From Pseudomonas migulae (GTDB taxonomy: Bacteria > Pseudomonadota > Gammaproteobacteria > Pseudomonadales > Pseudomonadaceae), in the NCBI RefSeq assembly GCF_024169315.1, contig NZ_JALJWR010000001.1, positions 1,013,501 through 1,077,500 of the forward strand: a stretch of DNA of 64,000 bases, given 5' to 3'. A model generated the notes under the pieces. The model had not been told where the DNA came from and searched no databases. It saw only the letters and a program-made list of their open reading frames with translations. This document shows positions 7,848-15,688 of this stretch, one piece after another. The translations under genes were made by a program, and so were the position numbers. Position 1 is the stretch's first letter. The number at the start of each line of letters is the position of its first letter.

Positions 7848-8759
7848 ATGCGCCCGAGAAAGGCAGAGACGGACAAGCTCGTAGATAAATGCGGCGTTTT
7901 GTACTGGAAATGGCAAGAGCTTCTTGAAAAAAATGAAGATGATGTCGAGGCTGAACGCCAGGGCAATAAGCGAATGGGGCGTCCTCCTGTACCTCTGAAA
8001 ACCCTGCGCCAAAGGGCCGAAGTGGCTTACAACGAAAAACTAGCAGAACTGCGAGAATTCGAAAAACAGCTTGGCCGTGATGAAATCTCGGAAGCCGACA
8101 TTATTGAAAAAGGCGAACGTCTCCGCGAGAAAGGCCCAGGTCGCCCAGGAATTAGCGAAATTGGCAGGAAGTTTCGCCATTTGCGCCGCAAGCTAAAACA
8201 TCTGGAAGACGCTATGGCGGCTATCGATGAGACCTCATCGCCTGCCTATGACGGCCTCGGTCGTCCTGCTATGTCGTCCCGCGAGCGCGTTGCTTATTAT
8301 CAGCGGGATATTGAGCAAATAAAGAAGGACATTGACGATGAGCTATCCAAAATGTCTTCCGCAGAGCGTACAAAAATCCTGCTAGACAACGCACGGATCG
8401 ACCGACGCGATCTCAACATGCGGCTGAAAAAAGAACCTGACAGCGTCGATGCAATTCAGGCATTGATTGATAAACTAGATACTGAAATAAGCGCTCTCGA
8501 ACAGCAACTGACTGAAGAAGATCAATCTTCAAAGGCGTTTGTCCAAGCCCCTCTGATCACTCAGGTTATCCGCTCACAGCGCGAGTACAGCCCAGGCCTA
8601 CTGGAGATCGTTCGACAGCTAGAATCGCAGCTAATCGTTCCTAAGCCACCGTCTGAATTGACGCTTGAGACGCTCGAAAAATATAAAAGTGAAGTCGCTC
8701 TCGCGAACGAGTTCAACGCGACTATCCTCGGGCAAATCGATGCACTAAAGTCAGTTTGA
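7848..8759 (+). CDS. coiled-coil protein with three GRP (AT-hook-like) motifs
   Basis: I place the start at 7848, where AGGAGG lies 8 bases before the ATG; an in-frame ATG at 7719 has no such site. The 303-residue product is strongly charged, with heptad-rich helices over most of its length. Three short G-R-P motifs stand at residues 44-46 (RMGRPP), 98-100 (GPGRPG) and 138-140 (GLGRPA), each followed by an Arg/Lys-rich helix. GRP is the core of AT-hooks, which insert into the minor groove of AT-rich DNA. The next gene encodes an MvaT homologue that also prefers AT-rich DNA. Family unknown. Confidence 0.7.
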   Translation: MRPRKAETDKLVDKCGVLYWKWQELLEKNEDDVEAERQGNKRMGRPPVPLKTLRQRAEVAYNEKLAELREFEKQLGRDEISEADIIEKGERLREKGPGRPGISEIGRKFRHLRRKLKHLEDAMAAIDETSSPAYDGLGRPAMSSRERVAYYQRDIEQIKKDIDDELSKMSSAERTKILLDNARIDRRDLNMRLKKEPDSVDAIQALIDKLDTEISALEQQLTEEDQSSKAFVQAPLITQVIRSQREYSPGLLEIVRQLESQLIVPKPPSELTLETLEKYKSEVALANEFNATILGQIDALKSV

Positions 8760-8815
8760 TAGAACACTAGGCCAAGGACGGCTCACCCAACACATCAAAA
8801 TATCGAGATCAACAA

Positions 8816-9178
8816 ATGTCGAAGATTGCAGAATTCAAAGCCCTCGAAGCCCAGCTCGCAGAACAAATGCGTCAGCTCGATGCCATGAAAAACGATGACG
8901 GACTGAAACGCGAAATTGAGTTCGAAGGCAAGCTTCGGGCACTGATGGCGGAATACAACGTTGCCCTGCCTGCAATCATCGGCTTGCTCGATCCCTCTGC
9001 ACGTCGCAGCACTGCCAAGCCAGCCGAAGCCAAGCTGGTTCGCAAAGCCCGCGCTGTGAAGCGCTACAAGAACCCTCACACCGGCGAAGTGATTGAGACC
9101 AAAGGTGGTAACCACAAACTCCTGAAAGAGTGGAAAACCGAGCACGGCTCGTCAGAAGTAGAGTCCTGGCTTCAGTAA
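8816..9178 (+). CDS. MvaT/MvaU-type H-NS-family silencer encoded on the element
   Basis: 120 residues, the standard MvaT length. The N-terminal half is the oligomerising coiled coil (EFKALEAQLAEQMRQLDAM), a basic linker follows, and the C-terminus carries YKNPHTGEVIETKGGNHKLLKEWK, the DNA-binding segment of Pseudomonas MvaT-family proteins (NPHTGE signature). Such proteins coat and silence AT-rich horizontally acquired DNA. Element-borne copies (for example Pmr on pCAR1) limit the cost of carriage and alter host expression. It follows the GRP-motif gene by 56 bases on the same strand and ends at a bidirectional terminator. Confidence 0.9.
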   Translation: MSKIAEFKALEAQLAEQMRQLDAMKNDDGLKREIEFEGKLRALMAEYNVALPAIIGLLDPSARRSTAKPAEAKLVRKARAVKRYKNPHTGEVIETKGGNHKLLKEWKTEHGSSEVESWLQ

Positions 9179-9193
9179 TTCAGCCAAGCAAAC

Positions 9194-9228
9194 AAAAAAG
9201 CGCCCTTCCTCGAATCGGCGCTTTTTTT
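9194..9228. terminator. bidirectional terminator between mvaT-like gene and the minus operon
   Basis: AAAAAAGCGCC and GGCGCTTTTTTT flank a 12-base loop, giving a stem with an A-run on one side and a T-run on the other. It can end both the + strand mvaT-like transcript and the convergent operon that stops at 9233. Confidence 0.85.
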
Positions 9229-9232
9229 GTGC

Positions 9233-9829
9233 TCAAGAAATCTCTTCGAACACAACCTCGTGCATCTGGATTTTATAACCGGAGAAAACCTTCTCTACAG
9301 CGGTGGTTGCGGTTTCCGGCGCAGGAATGAAAAAACGCTCTCGCAAGAGCGCCAATTTGTCTGCGAGATAAATTACTGATGCGAGCGTTCCAGCAGGGGA
9401 AATGGCAAATCCCCATTCGTACTCGTCGTAGTTTTTACCGTCCAGCAAACGAAGCCCATCCAGCAAGGCATTGTAGTCATTCGCTAGCTGGAGAATCTGA
9501 GTGATTCCGTCGCGTTGCTCTGGAGTGAAGTCTTCGTATTGGGACTCGAACAATTGGCGAAGGGAGAAAAAGTCGACCTTGAATGGCGAGGCTACTGGTC
9601 CGTACTCACTCAATTTCCGACCGTTCCTAACAAAAGGATCATTCCGGCGATTGTGCTCTGCTGCCAACGTCCGCAGTCCATCAAGCGCACGGTCACGAAC
9701 GTCTGTAAGAATCAGATAGAGCCTTTCGAGAGTCCGTTTTTTCTGCTTCTGCTCCTTGTATCTGCCCAGAAGAAAATCGAATATGAACTTTGGCAAAAAT
9801 TTAAATGCACCGAGTAGGAATGACATCAC
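9233..9829 (-). CDS. unknown protein, third gene of a coupled operon
   Basis: 198 residues. The first 25 are hydrophobic and amphipathic (FLLGAFKFLPKFIFDFLLG) and could anchor in or lie on the membrane, followed by a Lys/Arg patch KEQKQKKR. The rest is helical and soluble-looking. Its ATG overlaps the stop of the preceding gene (ATGA). No family recognised. The three-gene unit sits at the very edge of the element, a common place for defence or fitness cargo. Confidence 0.6.
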   Translation of the reverse strand: MMSFLLGAFKFLPKFIFDFLLGRYKEQKQKKRTLERLYLILTDVRDRALDGLRTLAAEHNRRNDPFVRNGRKLSEYGPVASPFKVDFFSLRQLFESQYEDFTPEQRDGITQILQLANDYNALLDGLRLLDGKNYDEYEWGFAISPAGTLASVIYLADKLALLRERFFIPAPETATTAVEKVFSGYKIQMHEVVFEEIS

Positions 9830-10683
9830 GAGCCACTTCCTCCTGCGCTTGGGCTGTAAATTGGATTCATGTCGTCTGACTTAAAGTGCCAGAACCTGGC
9901 GATTTGCCGAGACTCCGAAGCATTCAAGATGTCTGCCGCAGGTGAAAACGTGGAAGCATAAAGATGGATGAATTGAGACATTATATGGACACTGATCTGT
10001 AGTCCCGCATCAGTCATCCGCGCCTGAGTTGGGAGATCTTGCGCCTGACCGATCTGCATCGCACTGATGTAATTGCTATGCGAGTAACCGCAGAGGTAGC
10101 TGTAAACGTTATCGAAATATTTGCGATGGAATCCTGCACGGACGGCCTCATCAGCCCACGACCAGCCAACACGCCAATTCCCCTTTAGCAACTGATCGAC
10201 CTGCTTGGGCGAATAAGATTTAAGGTGCTCAGATGACTGGATTAACGGCAATAGCTCAGCTTGCTGCTCACGTGCAGATGTTTGCTTAGCTCGACCCTCA
10301 TCACTCGTCGCAGTGTGCTCCACCCTGTCTTGTAGGCCCGCGTACTGCCATATGCGATGCCGAAATCTTGAAAGCTCCACGTCGCCACTAAAAAGCCAAT
10401 GCAATGTCAGGAACGTCTCGACGGACGCTCTCGCAAGAATCGAAACAGACCCTTGGTCAATGAACTCATATGCCGAGCCTGTTTTGCTTTGAAACACGCA
10501 GCCATTCGAAATCGTCTTCGTGGAGCACAGTTGCTTGAAAAGCTTCAAGGAAAGCGTCTGGATGTCGTTTAAGAATTCCATCCCCGGAGTGATAGGGCTG
10601 TTATGTCGCGAATTGATGACGAGAATCATCAGTTCGATCATCGCATCGAAATCATGTTCGATATCCCTTGGAAAAGGGGTCAT
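9826..10683 (-). CDS. unknown helical protein, second gene of a coupled operon
   Basis: I choose the ATG at 10683, overlapping the upstream stop (ATGA), over one at 10740. The product is then 285 residues, all-helical by composition. The segment SVSILARASVETFLTLHWLFSG followed by RHRIWQYAGLQDR and later YSYLCGYSHSNY recalls the DUF5677-like or HEPN-like bundles often linked to toxin and defence modules, but I cannot confirm the family. It is coupled on both sides to neighbours of unknown function. Confidence 0.6.
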   Translation of the reverse strand: MTPFPRDIEHDFDAMIELMILVINSRHNSPITPGMEFLNDIQTLSLKLFKQLCSTKTISNGCVFQSKTGSAYEFIDQGSVSILARASVETFLTLHWLFSGDVELSRFRHRIWQYAGLQDRVEHTATSDEGRAKQTSAREQQAELLPLIQSSEHLKSYSPKQVDQLLKGNWRVGWSWADEAVRAGFHRKYFDNVYSYLCGYSHSNYISAMQIGQAQDLPTQARMTDAGLQISVHIMSQFIHLYASTFSPAADILNASESRQIARFWHFKSDDMNPIYSPSAGGSGS

Positions 10684-11168
10684 CGGAGATACCCCTGCCC
10701 TTTCATCAGAAGCAAAGATCTGACCCACAGCTTCTTCCAAAGAGGCGTGTCATAGGCAAATCCGACTCTAGGCCTGCTTTGTGTGACAGACCTCGCAAAT
10801 GCACCAATGGGCGTGTCGCGACGGATGTAGCCGATTTCGAAGTAATCGCTACGCTTTTCTAGAGCACTTTCGCCATGTTGATACAGATGGCTGTCATGAA
10901 AGTCACTTAGCTCCCGCTCCAATGGAATTGAAGAAAACCGGAAGTCAGGATCTATGAAGCCGTAGTCCGCCAGGAGAATGGGATGATCGCTATGGCTTAC
11001 GACATGCATCATCGTTTCCCTGATAACCTCAGGACGTACTGTTCCTGGGCGGACAGTAAACTGGTCACGTTTTCCACGAATTTGTAGCCAGAGGCTCCAG
11101 ACGCCGGTACAGGCGGCAATAACAGCCCCGATGAGCGTGATCTGCTTCGTCAAAGACTCTACGTCCAT
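10680..11168 (-). CDS. unknown single-pass membrane protein, first gene of a coupled operon
   Basis: The ATG at 11168 has GGGAGG about 8 bases upstream and is preferred to an ATG at 11198. The 162-residue product starts with a membrane segment (ITLIGAVIAACTGVWSLWLQI, about residues 9-29) followed by RGKR, so most of the chain is probably cytoplasmic. The soluble part contains DYGFIDPDFRFSSIPLE and YFEIGYIRRDTPIGAFAR, which I do not recognise. Translation is coupled to the next gene (ATGA at 10680-10683). Confidence 0.6.
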   Translation of the reverse strand: MDVESLTKQITLIGAVIAACTGVWSLWLQIRGKRDQFTVRPGTVRPEVIRETMMHVVSHSDHPILLADYGFIDPDFRFSSIPLERELSDFHDSHLYQHGESALEKRSDYFEIGYIRRDTPIGAFARSVTQSRPRVGFAYDTPLWKKLWVRSLLLMKGQGYLR

Positions 11169-11198
11169 GTGCCCTCCCAGGGCCTTCGTGATGGCCAA

Positions 11199-11271
11199 TT
11201 GTTACCAAAATGAGTTCAAAAACACATCATTAAATCTTGTTAATGGCGCCGTGTTACCAATTTGTTACCAA
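11199..11271. repeat. three TTGTTACCAA-type direct repeats, candidate integrase arm sites
   Basis: TTGTTACCAA occurs at 11199-11208 and 11262-11271, with GTGTTACCAA at 11251-11260. They lie between the last gene and the tRNA-Leu fragment. Short direct repeats next to a tRNA core site are what arm-type sites of tyrosine recombinases look like. No integrase gene is visible nearby. Confidence 0.5.
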
Positions 11272-11291
11272 GAGGTTTTGAAACGGAAAAC

Positions 11292-11325
11292 AAAAAACCC
11301 GCTAAGCCCATGGGCCATGCGGGTT
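11292..11325 (-). terminator. hairpin next to the tRNA-Leu fragment
   Basis: AACCCGC (11296-11302) pairs with GCGGGTT (11319-11325), with an inner palindrome GCCCATGGGC. The A-run at 11292-11297 reads as a T-run on the minus strand, so it can terminate transcription coming through the tRNA remnant. Confidence 0.65.
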
Positions 11326-11355
11326 TCAGAGAGATACTTTATGCTTTAATAATTA

Positions 11356-11406
11356 ACCAGCGGGGGATTTTAAGTCCCATGCGTCTACCAGTTTCGCCAT
11401 TCGGGC
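11356..11406 (-). pseudogene. tRNA-Leu(TAA) fragment: 5' half only
   Basis: On the minus strand the 51 bases start GCCCGAATGGCGAAACTGG and continue through the D-arm and an anticodon arm GGGACTTAAAATCCC (loop CTTAAAA, anticodon TAA) into CCGCTGGT. After that the expected variable arm, T-arm and 3' acceptor strand are missing and AT-rich sequence follows. The gene is therefore broken at this site. It is the probable core attachment sequence of the element to its left. An intact copy would be expected at the far end of the element, outside the window. Confidence 0.8.
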
Positions 11407-11557
11407 GGTAGCGCGGTAAGCCGTCTGAAGGCTGACAAATGAAGATCTGTCAGTTCTGACGCCTGTGCAACAGAGGACGAAATATATACATCCCGTCCCG
11501 GTGAAGCAAGTTTGCAAATGCCCATTTCAAGACTAAATCTTGCAGGACAGTGCAAAT

Positions 11558-11591
11558 AAAAAAGCTCCGTAAATCATCGATCTACGGAGCT
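11558..11591 (-). terminator. terminator downstream of tRNA-Cys
   Basis: AGCTCCGTA (11563-11571) and TACGGAGCT (11583-11591) form a 9-bp perfect stem; the A-run on the left reads as a T-run on the minus strand. It lies about 10 bases past the tRNA-Cys 3' end. Confidence 0.85.
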
Positions 11592-11600
11592 TGTTTAAAG

Positions 11601-11674
11601 TGGAGGCCGAGGTCGGAATCGAACCGGCGTAGGTGGATTTGCAATCCACTGCATAACCATTTTGCTACTCGGCC
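11601..11674 (-). tRNA. tRNA-Cys (GCA)
   Basis: 74 bases on the minus strand from GGCCGAGTAG to CCTCCA, with an encoded CCA end. The anticodon loop is TTTGCAA, the T-loop GTTCGATTC, and the acceptor arms GGCCGAG / CTCGGCC pair. A promoter and a terminator of its own flank it. Confidence 0.95.
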
Positions 11675-11793
11675 TCAAACATCTGATGTCATGTAGCACA
11701 ACACCAGACGCGTACAAACTTGGAATTGGATTCGAGATCTAACTCCTTGAAAACATTGAGCTTTTTCAGCGGTCAGTGCTTTCGATGGCGTGA

Positions 11794-11822
11794 ATTATGT
11801 ACTGATTTCCCAAGGCTGGCAA
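11794..11822 (-). promoter_or_regulatory. promoter of tRNA-Cys
   Basis: Read on the minus strand: TTGCCA (11817-11822), a 17-base spacer and CATAAT (11794-11799), close to the sigma-70 consensus, about 120 bases upstream of the tRNA. The rest of the 243-base gap to the CBS gene shows nothing else I can name. Confidence 0.6.
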
Positions 11823-11917
11823 CCCCTTGATTTCAAAAAAAATTTGCCCGGGGCTTTGCAGGTTTCGACGCACGCTCAACGAACTCTTCCGCCCGCCCCA
11901 GCGTACCGCCGGCCCGC

Positions 11918-12358
11918 TTAGTGCCCACGAATGTAGTGCTCCAACTGCCGAATCAAATCGGCCTGCTCGACAATTGCTTCTTTGACCAGATCGCCAATCG
12001 ACAACAAACCGATCAACTCACCGCTATCCACTACCGGCAGATGGCGCAGGTGACTGTCGGTCATGACCGCCATACAACGCTCGATGCTCTGCTGACTGTC
12101 GGCCGTCACCACCGGCGAGCTCATGATGTCGCGCACCGGCGTGCCGACCGAGGAACGTCCTTGCAGAACGACCTTGCGCGCATAGTCGCGCTCGCTGATG
12201 ACGCCGACCACCTGCCCCGCTTCGATGACCGGCAGCGCGCCGACATTTTTCTCGGCCATCATTTTCAGCGCTTCAAGCACCATCTGGTCCGGCGCGATGC
12301 TATGCACGTGCTGGTTTTGCACGACTTTCAGTTTCAGCAGCTGTGCGGCTGTTTTCAT
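11918..12358 (-). CDS. tandem CBS-domain protein
   Basis: 146 residues made of two CBS repeats: the first with VGALPVIEAGQVVGVISERDYARKV (about residues 36-62) and the second with LRHLPVVDSGELIGLLSIGDLV (about 103-124). CBS pairs bind adenosine nucleotides and act as energy or redox sensors, often as free-standing modulators. It lies 40 bases after nirD on the same strand and may be read from the same transcript. The target is unknown. Confidence 0.85.
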   Translation of the reverse strand: MKTAAQLLKLKVVQNQHVHSIAPDQMVLEALKMMAEKNVGALPVIEAGQVVGVISERDYARKVVLQGRSSVGTPVRDIMSSPVVTADSQQSIERCMAVMTDSHLRHLPVVDSGELIGLLSIGDLVKEAIVEQADLIRQLEHYIRGH

Positions 12359-12398
12359 GGTTGCCTCCGGTATCGTTGCTCTTTGTCGACGCTTGACC

Positions 12399-12776
12399 TC
12401 AAGCCACGCCGACTTCCACCACGTCGCCGTTCAGGCGTACCGGCCAGACCCGCAGCCGCTGTTGCGGATATTCCAGGCAGCTGCCGTCCTCCAGCCGGAA
12501 ATGCTGCTTGTAGATCGGTGACGCAACAACGAGATCACCCTTGATGCTGCCCACCAATCCACGCCCGATGACGTTCGCCCCGGATTGCGGATCATGGTTG
12601 TCGATGGCATAGAGGCTCCTCCCCTCGGCACCCGGCAGGTAGAACAGCGCCACTTGTGCGCCATCGAGCCAGACGACAACGCCGGAGTCGCGGACCAGAT
12701 CCTGCTGCGCGCACACGGTTTGCCAGACGCCGGTGTTGACCACAGAATCGATGCGTCGGTTAGTGGACTGGCTCAT
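12399..12776 (-). CDS. nirD: assimilatory nitrite reductase small subunit
   Basis: 125 residues with a Rieske-like non-haem fold lacking cluster ligands, as in NirD. Recognisable pieces are VWLDGAQVALFYLP, LYAIDNHDPQSGANVIGRGLVG and the ending DGSCLEYPQQRLRVWPVRLNGDVVEV. It partners NirB to reduce nitrite to ammonium with NAD(P)H in the cytoplasm. Its ATG overlaps the nirB stop by one base, so the two are translated together. Confidence 0.93.
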   Translation of the reverse strand: MSQSTNRRIDSVVNTGVWQTVCAQQDLVRDSGVVVWLDGAQVALFYLPGAEGRSLYAIDNHDPQSGANVIGRGLVGSIKGDLVVASPIYKQHFRLEDGSCLEYPQQRLRVWPVRLNGDVVEVGVA

Positions 12777-15337
12777 CAGGCAAGCTCCTCGGTGACTGGG
12801 ATAAGGTTGAGTTCGGCCGCCATGATCGGGCGCCGCTGACCGCGTTCCTGGACGAAGTGGATGTCCGGGTCCGGGCGTTTATCGTTGACGAAGGTGCGGA
12901 AGCGCTTGAGTTTTTCCGGGTCTTTGAGGGCGTTGGCCCATTCGCATTCATAGCGGTCGACCACCAGTTGCATCTGCGATTCGAGTTCGGCGCCGAGCCC
13001 GAGGCTGTCGTGGATGATCACGTCCTTGAGGTAGTCGAGGCCGCCCTCCAGGCTTTCTCGCCACACCGAGGTGCGCTGCAGTTTGTCGGCGGTGCGGATG
13101 TAGAACATCAGGAAGCGGTCGATGTAGCGGATCAGCGTGGCGTCGTCGAGGTCGGTGGCGAACAGCTCCGCATGACGCGGACGCATGCCGCCGTTACCGG
13201 CGATGTAGAGGTTCCAGCCTTTCTCGGTGGCAATCACACCGACGTCTTTGCTTTGGGCTTCCGCGCACTCGCGAGTGCAGCCGGACACCGCGAACTTGAG
13301 TTTGTGCGGCGAGCGCAAACCCTTGTAGCGGTCCTCGATCGTCAGGGCCATTTGCACGCTGTCCTGCACGCCATAACGGCACCAGGTGCTGCCGACGCAA
13401 GACTTCACGGTGCGGGTCGATTTACCGTAGGCGTGCCCGGTTTCGAAACCGGCTTCAATCAACTCGGCCCAGATGTCCGGCAATTCATGCAGCTGTGCGC
13501 CGAACAGATCGATACGCTGGCCGCCGGTGATTTTGGTGTAGAGGTCATATTTCTTCGCCACCACACCGATCGCGATCAGTTTGTCGGCGGTGATTTCGCC
13601 ACCGGGAATGCGCGGCACCACCGAATAGGTGCCGTTTTTCTGCATGTTGGCCATGAAAGTGTCGTTGGTGTCCTGCAACGGCACCAGCGACGCATCCATG
13701 ATCGGCTGGTTCCAGCACGAGGCGAGGATCGAGCCCACGGCCGGTTTGCAGACGTCGCAACCGGTGTGGCCACGGCCATGTTTGGCCAGCAGTTCTTCGA
13801 AGGTGATCACCCCTTCTACCCGCACCAGCGCATAGAGTTCCTGACGGGTGTAGGCGAAGTGTTCGCAAAGGCTTTTGTCGACGCTGACGCCACGGGCAAT
13901 CAGTTCATGCTCGAAGACTTGTTTGAGCAGACCGGCGCACCCCCCGCAGCCGGTGCAGGCCTTGGTCTGCGCCTTGAGCAGGCCGAGGTCGGTGCAGCCA
14001 CCGTCGATGGCCGAGCAGATCGACCCCTTGGTGACGTTGTGGCACGAGCAGACCGTGGCCGACTCGGGCAATGCGCCCGGGCCGAGGGTCGGTGCACCTT
14101 CGGAGGACGGCAGAATCAGGCTGGCCGGTTCCGAAGGCAGGGCAATTGCGTTCTGCATGTATTGCAACAACGTGTCGTAATAGCTGTTGTCGCCGACCAG
14201 CACCGCGCCGATGACCTGCTTGCCGGAGGCGTCCAGCACCAGGCGCCGATAGCTGGCGGTGGTTTCGTCGATGAACTGATAGCTGCGTGCACCCGGCGTG
14301 CTGCCGTGGGCGTCGCCGATGGAGCCGACATCGACGCCAAGCAGCTTGAGCTTGGTCGACATGTCGGCGCCCGTGAAGGGCTCGGCGACCTCGTTGCACA
14401 AGCGTGCCGCGACGCTGCGCGCCATCTGGTAGCCCGGCGCGACCAGGCCGAAGAGACTGCCGTTCCACGAAGCGCACTCGCCGATGGCGTAAATGTCCGG
14501 ATCGCTGCTCAGGCATTCGTCGTCAATCACGACGCCGCCGCGTGGACCGATCTCCAGCGCGCAATGCCGGGCCAGCGCATCTTGTGCGCGGATGCCGGCG
14601 GAGAACACGATCAGGTCGGCTTCGAGAAACTCGTCATTGGCGAAATTCATGCGGTAGCGATATTCCTCGCCCACGCTGATCGACTGTGTGGCGCGGGACA
14701 GGTGCACACCGACGCCGAGCCTTTCGATCTGCGATTTGAGCGCAAGGCCACCCATCTCGTCCAGCTGCACCGGCATCAGGCGTGGAGCGAATTCCACCAC
14801 ATGCGCCTCCAGGCCCAGGCTTTTCAGCGCATTGGCGGCTTCAAGGCCCAGCAAGCCACCGCCGACCACGACACCACGTCGGGCGTTGGCAGCGGCGGCG
14901 CGGATGGCGTCGAGGTCCCCAAGGGTTCGATATACCAGGCGTGAATCGCCCTCCGCGCCCTCAATCGGCGGCACAAACGGATAAGACCCGGTGGCCAGGA
15001 CCAGTTTGTCGTAAGGGACGCACCCTTGCGCGGTGATCACCTGACGACGGGCGCGGTCGATTTCCAGTACCGGCACGCCCAAATGCAGGGTGACGCCCGG
15101 CGTCTGGTACAGCGAGGCTTCGCCGAGGGCCAGGGATTCAGCATCACGGCCAGAAAAGTACTCGGAAAGATGCACGCGGTCGTAGGCGCGCACCGGCTCC
15201 TCGCTGAACACGTGCAATCGATACTGTTCAAGCGCGCCCCGCTCGATCAACTGCTGGACACAATGATGGCCGACCATGCCATTGCCGATCACGATCAGCG
15301 TTTGCAATTTATTCAACGCGGCAACATTGGAATTCAT
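12776..15337 (-). CDS. nirB: assimilatory nitrite reductase large subunit
   Basis: About 853 residues from the ATG at 15337 (an in-frame TTG nine codons upstream is the alternative). Order: FAD/NAD(P)H oxidoreductase (LIVIGNGMVGHHCVQ near the start, GGGLLGLEAANALKSLG near 165), a BFD-type [2Fe-2S] region (CSCHNVTKGSI, then CTGCGGCAGLLKQV), and the sirohaem / [4Fe-4S] reductase domain with CVGSTWCRYG and SGCTRECAEA. It transfers electrons from NAD(P)H to nitrite, giving ammonium. Expression is controlled by the leader and sigma-54 promoter described separately. Confidence 0.95.
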   Translation of the reverse strand: MNSNVAALNKLQTLIVIGNGMVGHHCVQQLIERGALEQYRLHVFSEEPVRAYDRVHLSEYFSGRDAESLALGEASLYQTPGVTLHLGVPVLEIDRARRQVITAQGCVPYDKLVLATGSYPFVPPIEGAEGDSRLVYRTLGDLDAIRAAAANARRGVVVGGGLLGLEAANALKSLGLEAHVVEFAPRLMPVQLDEMGGLALKSQIERLGVGVHLSRATQSISVGEEYRYRMNFANDEFLEADLIVFSAGIRAQDALARHCALEIGPRGGVVIDDECLSSDPDIYAIGECASWNGSLFGLVAPGYQMARSVAARLCNEVAEPFTGADMSTKLKLLGVDVGSIGDAHGSTPGARSYQFIDETTASYRRLVLDASGKQVIGAVLVGDNSYYDTLLQYMQNAIALPSEPASLILPSSEGAPTLGPGALPESATVCSCHNVTKGSICSAIDGGCTDLGLLKAQTKACTGCGGCAGLLKQVFEHELIARGVSVDKSLCEHFAYTRQELYALVRVEGVITFEELLAKHGRGHTGCDVCKPAVGSILASCWNQPIMDASLVPLQDTNDTFMANMQKNGTYSVVPRIPGGEITADKLIAIGVVAKKYDLYTKITGGQRIDLFGAQLHELPDIWAELIEAGFETGHAYGKSTRTVKSCVGSTWCRYGVQDSVQMALTIEDRYKGLRSPHKLKFAVSGCTRECAEAQSKDVGVIATEKGWNLYIAGNGGMRPRHAELFATDLDDATLIRYIDRFLMFYIRTADKLQRTSVWRESLEGGLDYLKDVIIHDSLGLGAELESQMQLVVDRYECEWANALKDPEKLKRFRTFVNDKRPDPDIHFVQERGQRRPIMAAELNLIPVTEELA

Positions 15338-15366
15338 AGGAAGCACCCGGCTAAAGCGGTTCAAAA

Positions 15367-15449
15367 AGCAAAAAAAAACGCCTGAAACCTTTCGGTTCCA
15401 GGCGTCTTTGCCTGTTCTTTTGCGGTGTTCAACCAGACGTCTATGCCTG
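15367..15449 (-). promoter_or_regulatory. ANTAR-type tandem-hexaloop antiterminator leader of nirBD
   Basis: On the minus strand two small hairpins have the same lower stem and hexaloops with A at position 1 and G at position 4: CAGGC-ATAGAC-GTCTG (15434-15449) and CAGGC-AAAGAC-GCCTG (15399-15414), 19 bases apart. The 3' arm of the second is also the 5' arm of an intrinsic terminator, GCCTGGAACC-GAAA-GGTTTCAGGC (15380-15403), followed by a run of Ts ending about 30 bases before the nirB ATG. This is the layout bound by NasR/NasT/EutV proteins: binding both loops blocks the terminator. In pseudomonads NasT controls nitrate assimilation genes this way. Confidence 0.88.
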
Positions 15450-15536
15450 ACTCACCGATGTTGCCCACGGATCGATCGTCGTTGACCGAGGGGGCTGCCA
15501 ACTCGACTGCATTCAGGGTGGGCCTGTTCGGTGTGT

Positions 15537-15552
15537 TGCAGTGTTTGTGCCA
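15537..15552 (-). promoter_or_regulatory. sigma-54 promoter of nirBD
   Basis: Minus-strand TGGCAC-AAACAC-TGCA, with GG-N10-GC spacing exactly as required for RpoN. It starts a leader of roughly 190 bases that contains the antiterminator. NtrC is the expected activator, but I could not identify a clear NtrC site. Nothing else is evident in the 350-base gap up to 15688. Confidence 0.7.
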
Positions 15553-15688
15553 GATCGCAAAAGTCGCGCTCAGTGGCGGGCTTTCTGACGTTTCGACATT
15601 GAATTCACCGCGACAAAAAGGCGGCTCTTGCCTTCGCATAGTGCAGCGAGAGGCAGCACGGCTTTATAAAAGTGCACAAATGCCGTCA

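Noticed and set aside
1..11400. Integrase or transposase gene for the accessory region
   Set aside because: No ORF shows a tyrosine recombinase R-H-R-Y pattern, serine recombinase fold or DDE transposase motif; the integrase, if any, lies outside the window.
12857..14944. 695-codon + strand ORF opposite nirB
   Set aside because: Shadow of nirB: high-GC third-position bias opens the antisense frame, and its product is low-complexity with no domain. The same applies to the long antisense ORFs at 17161-18255, 41758-43602, 51295-53115, 55456-56733, 58556-60211 and 60849-62849.
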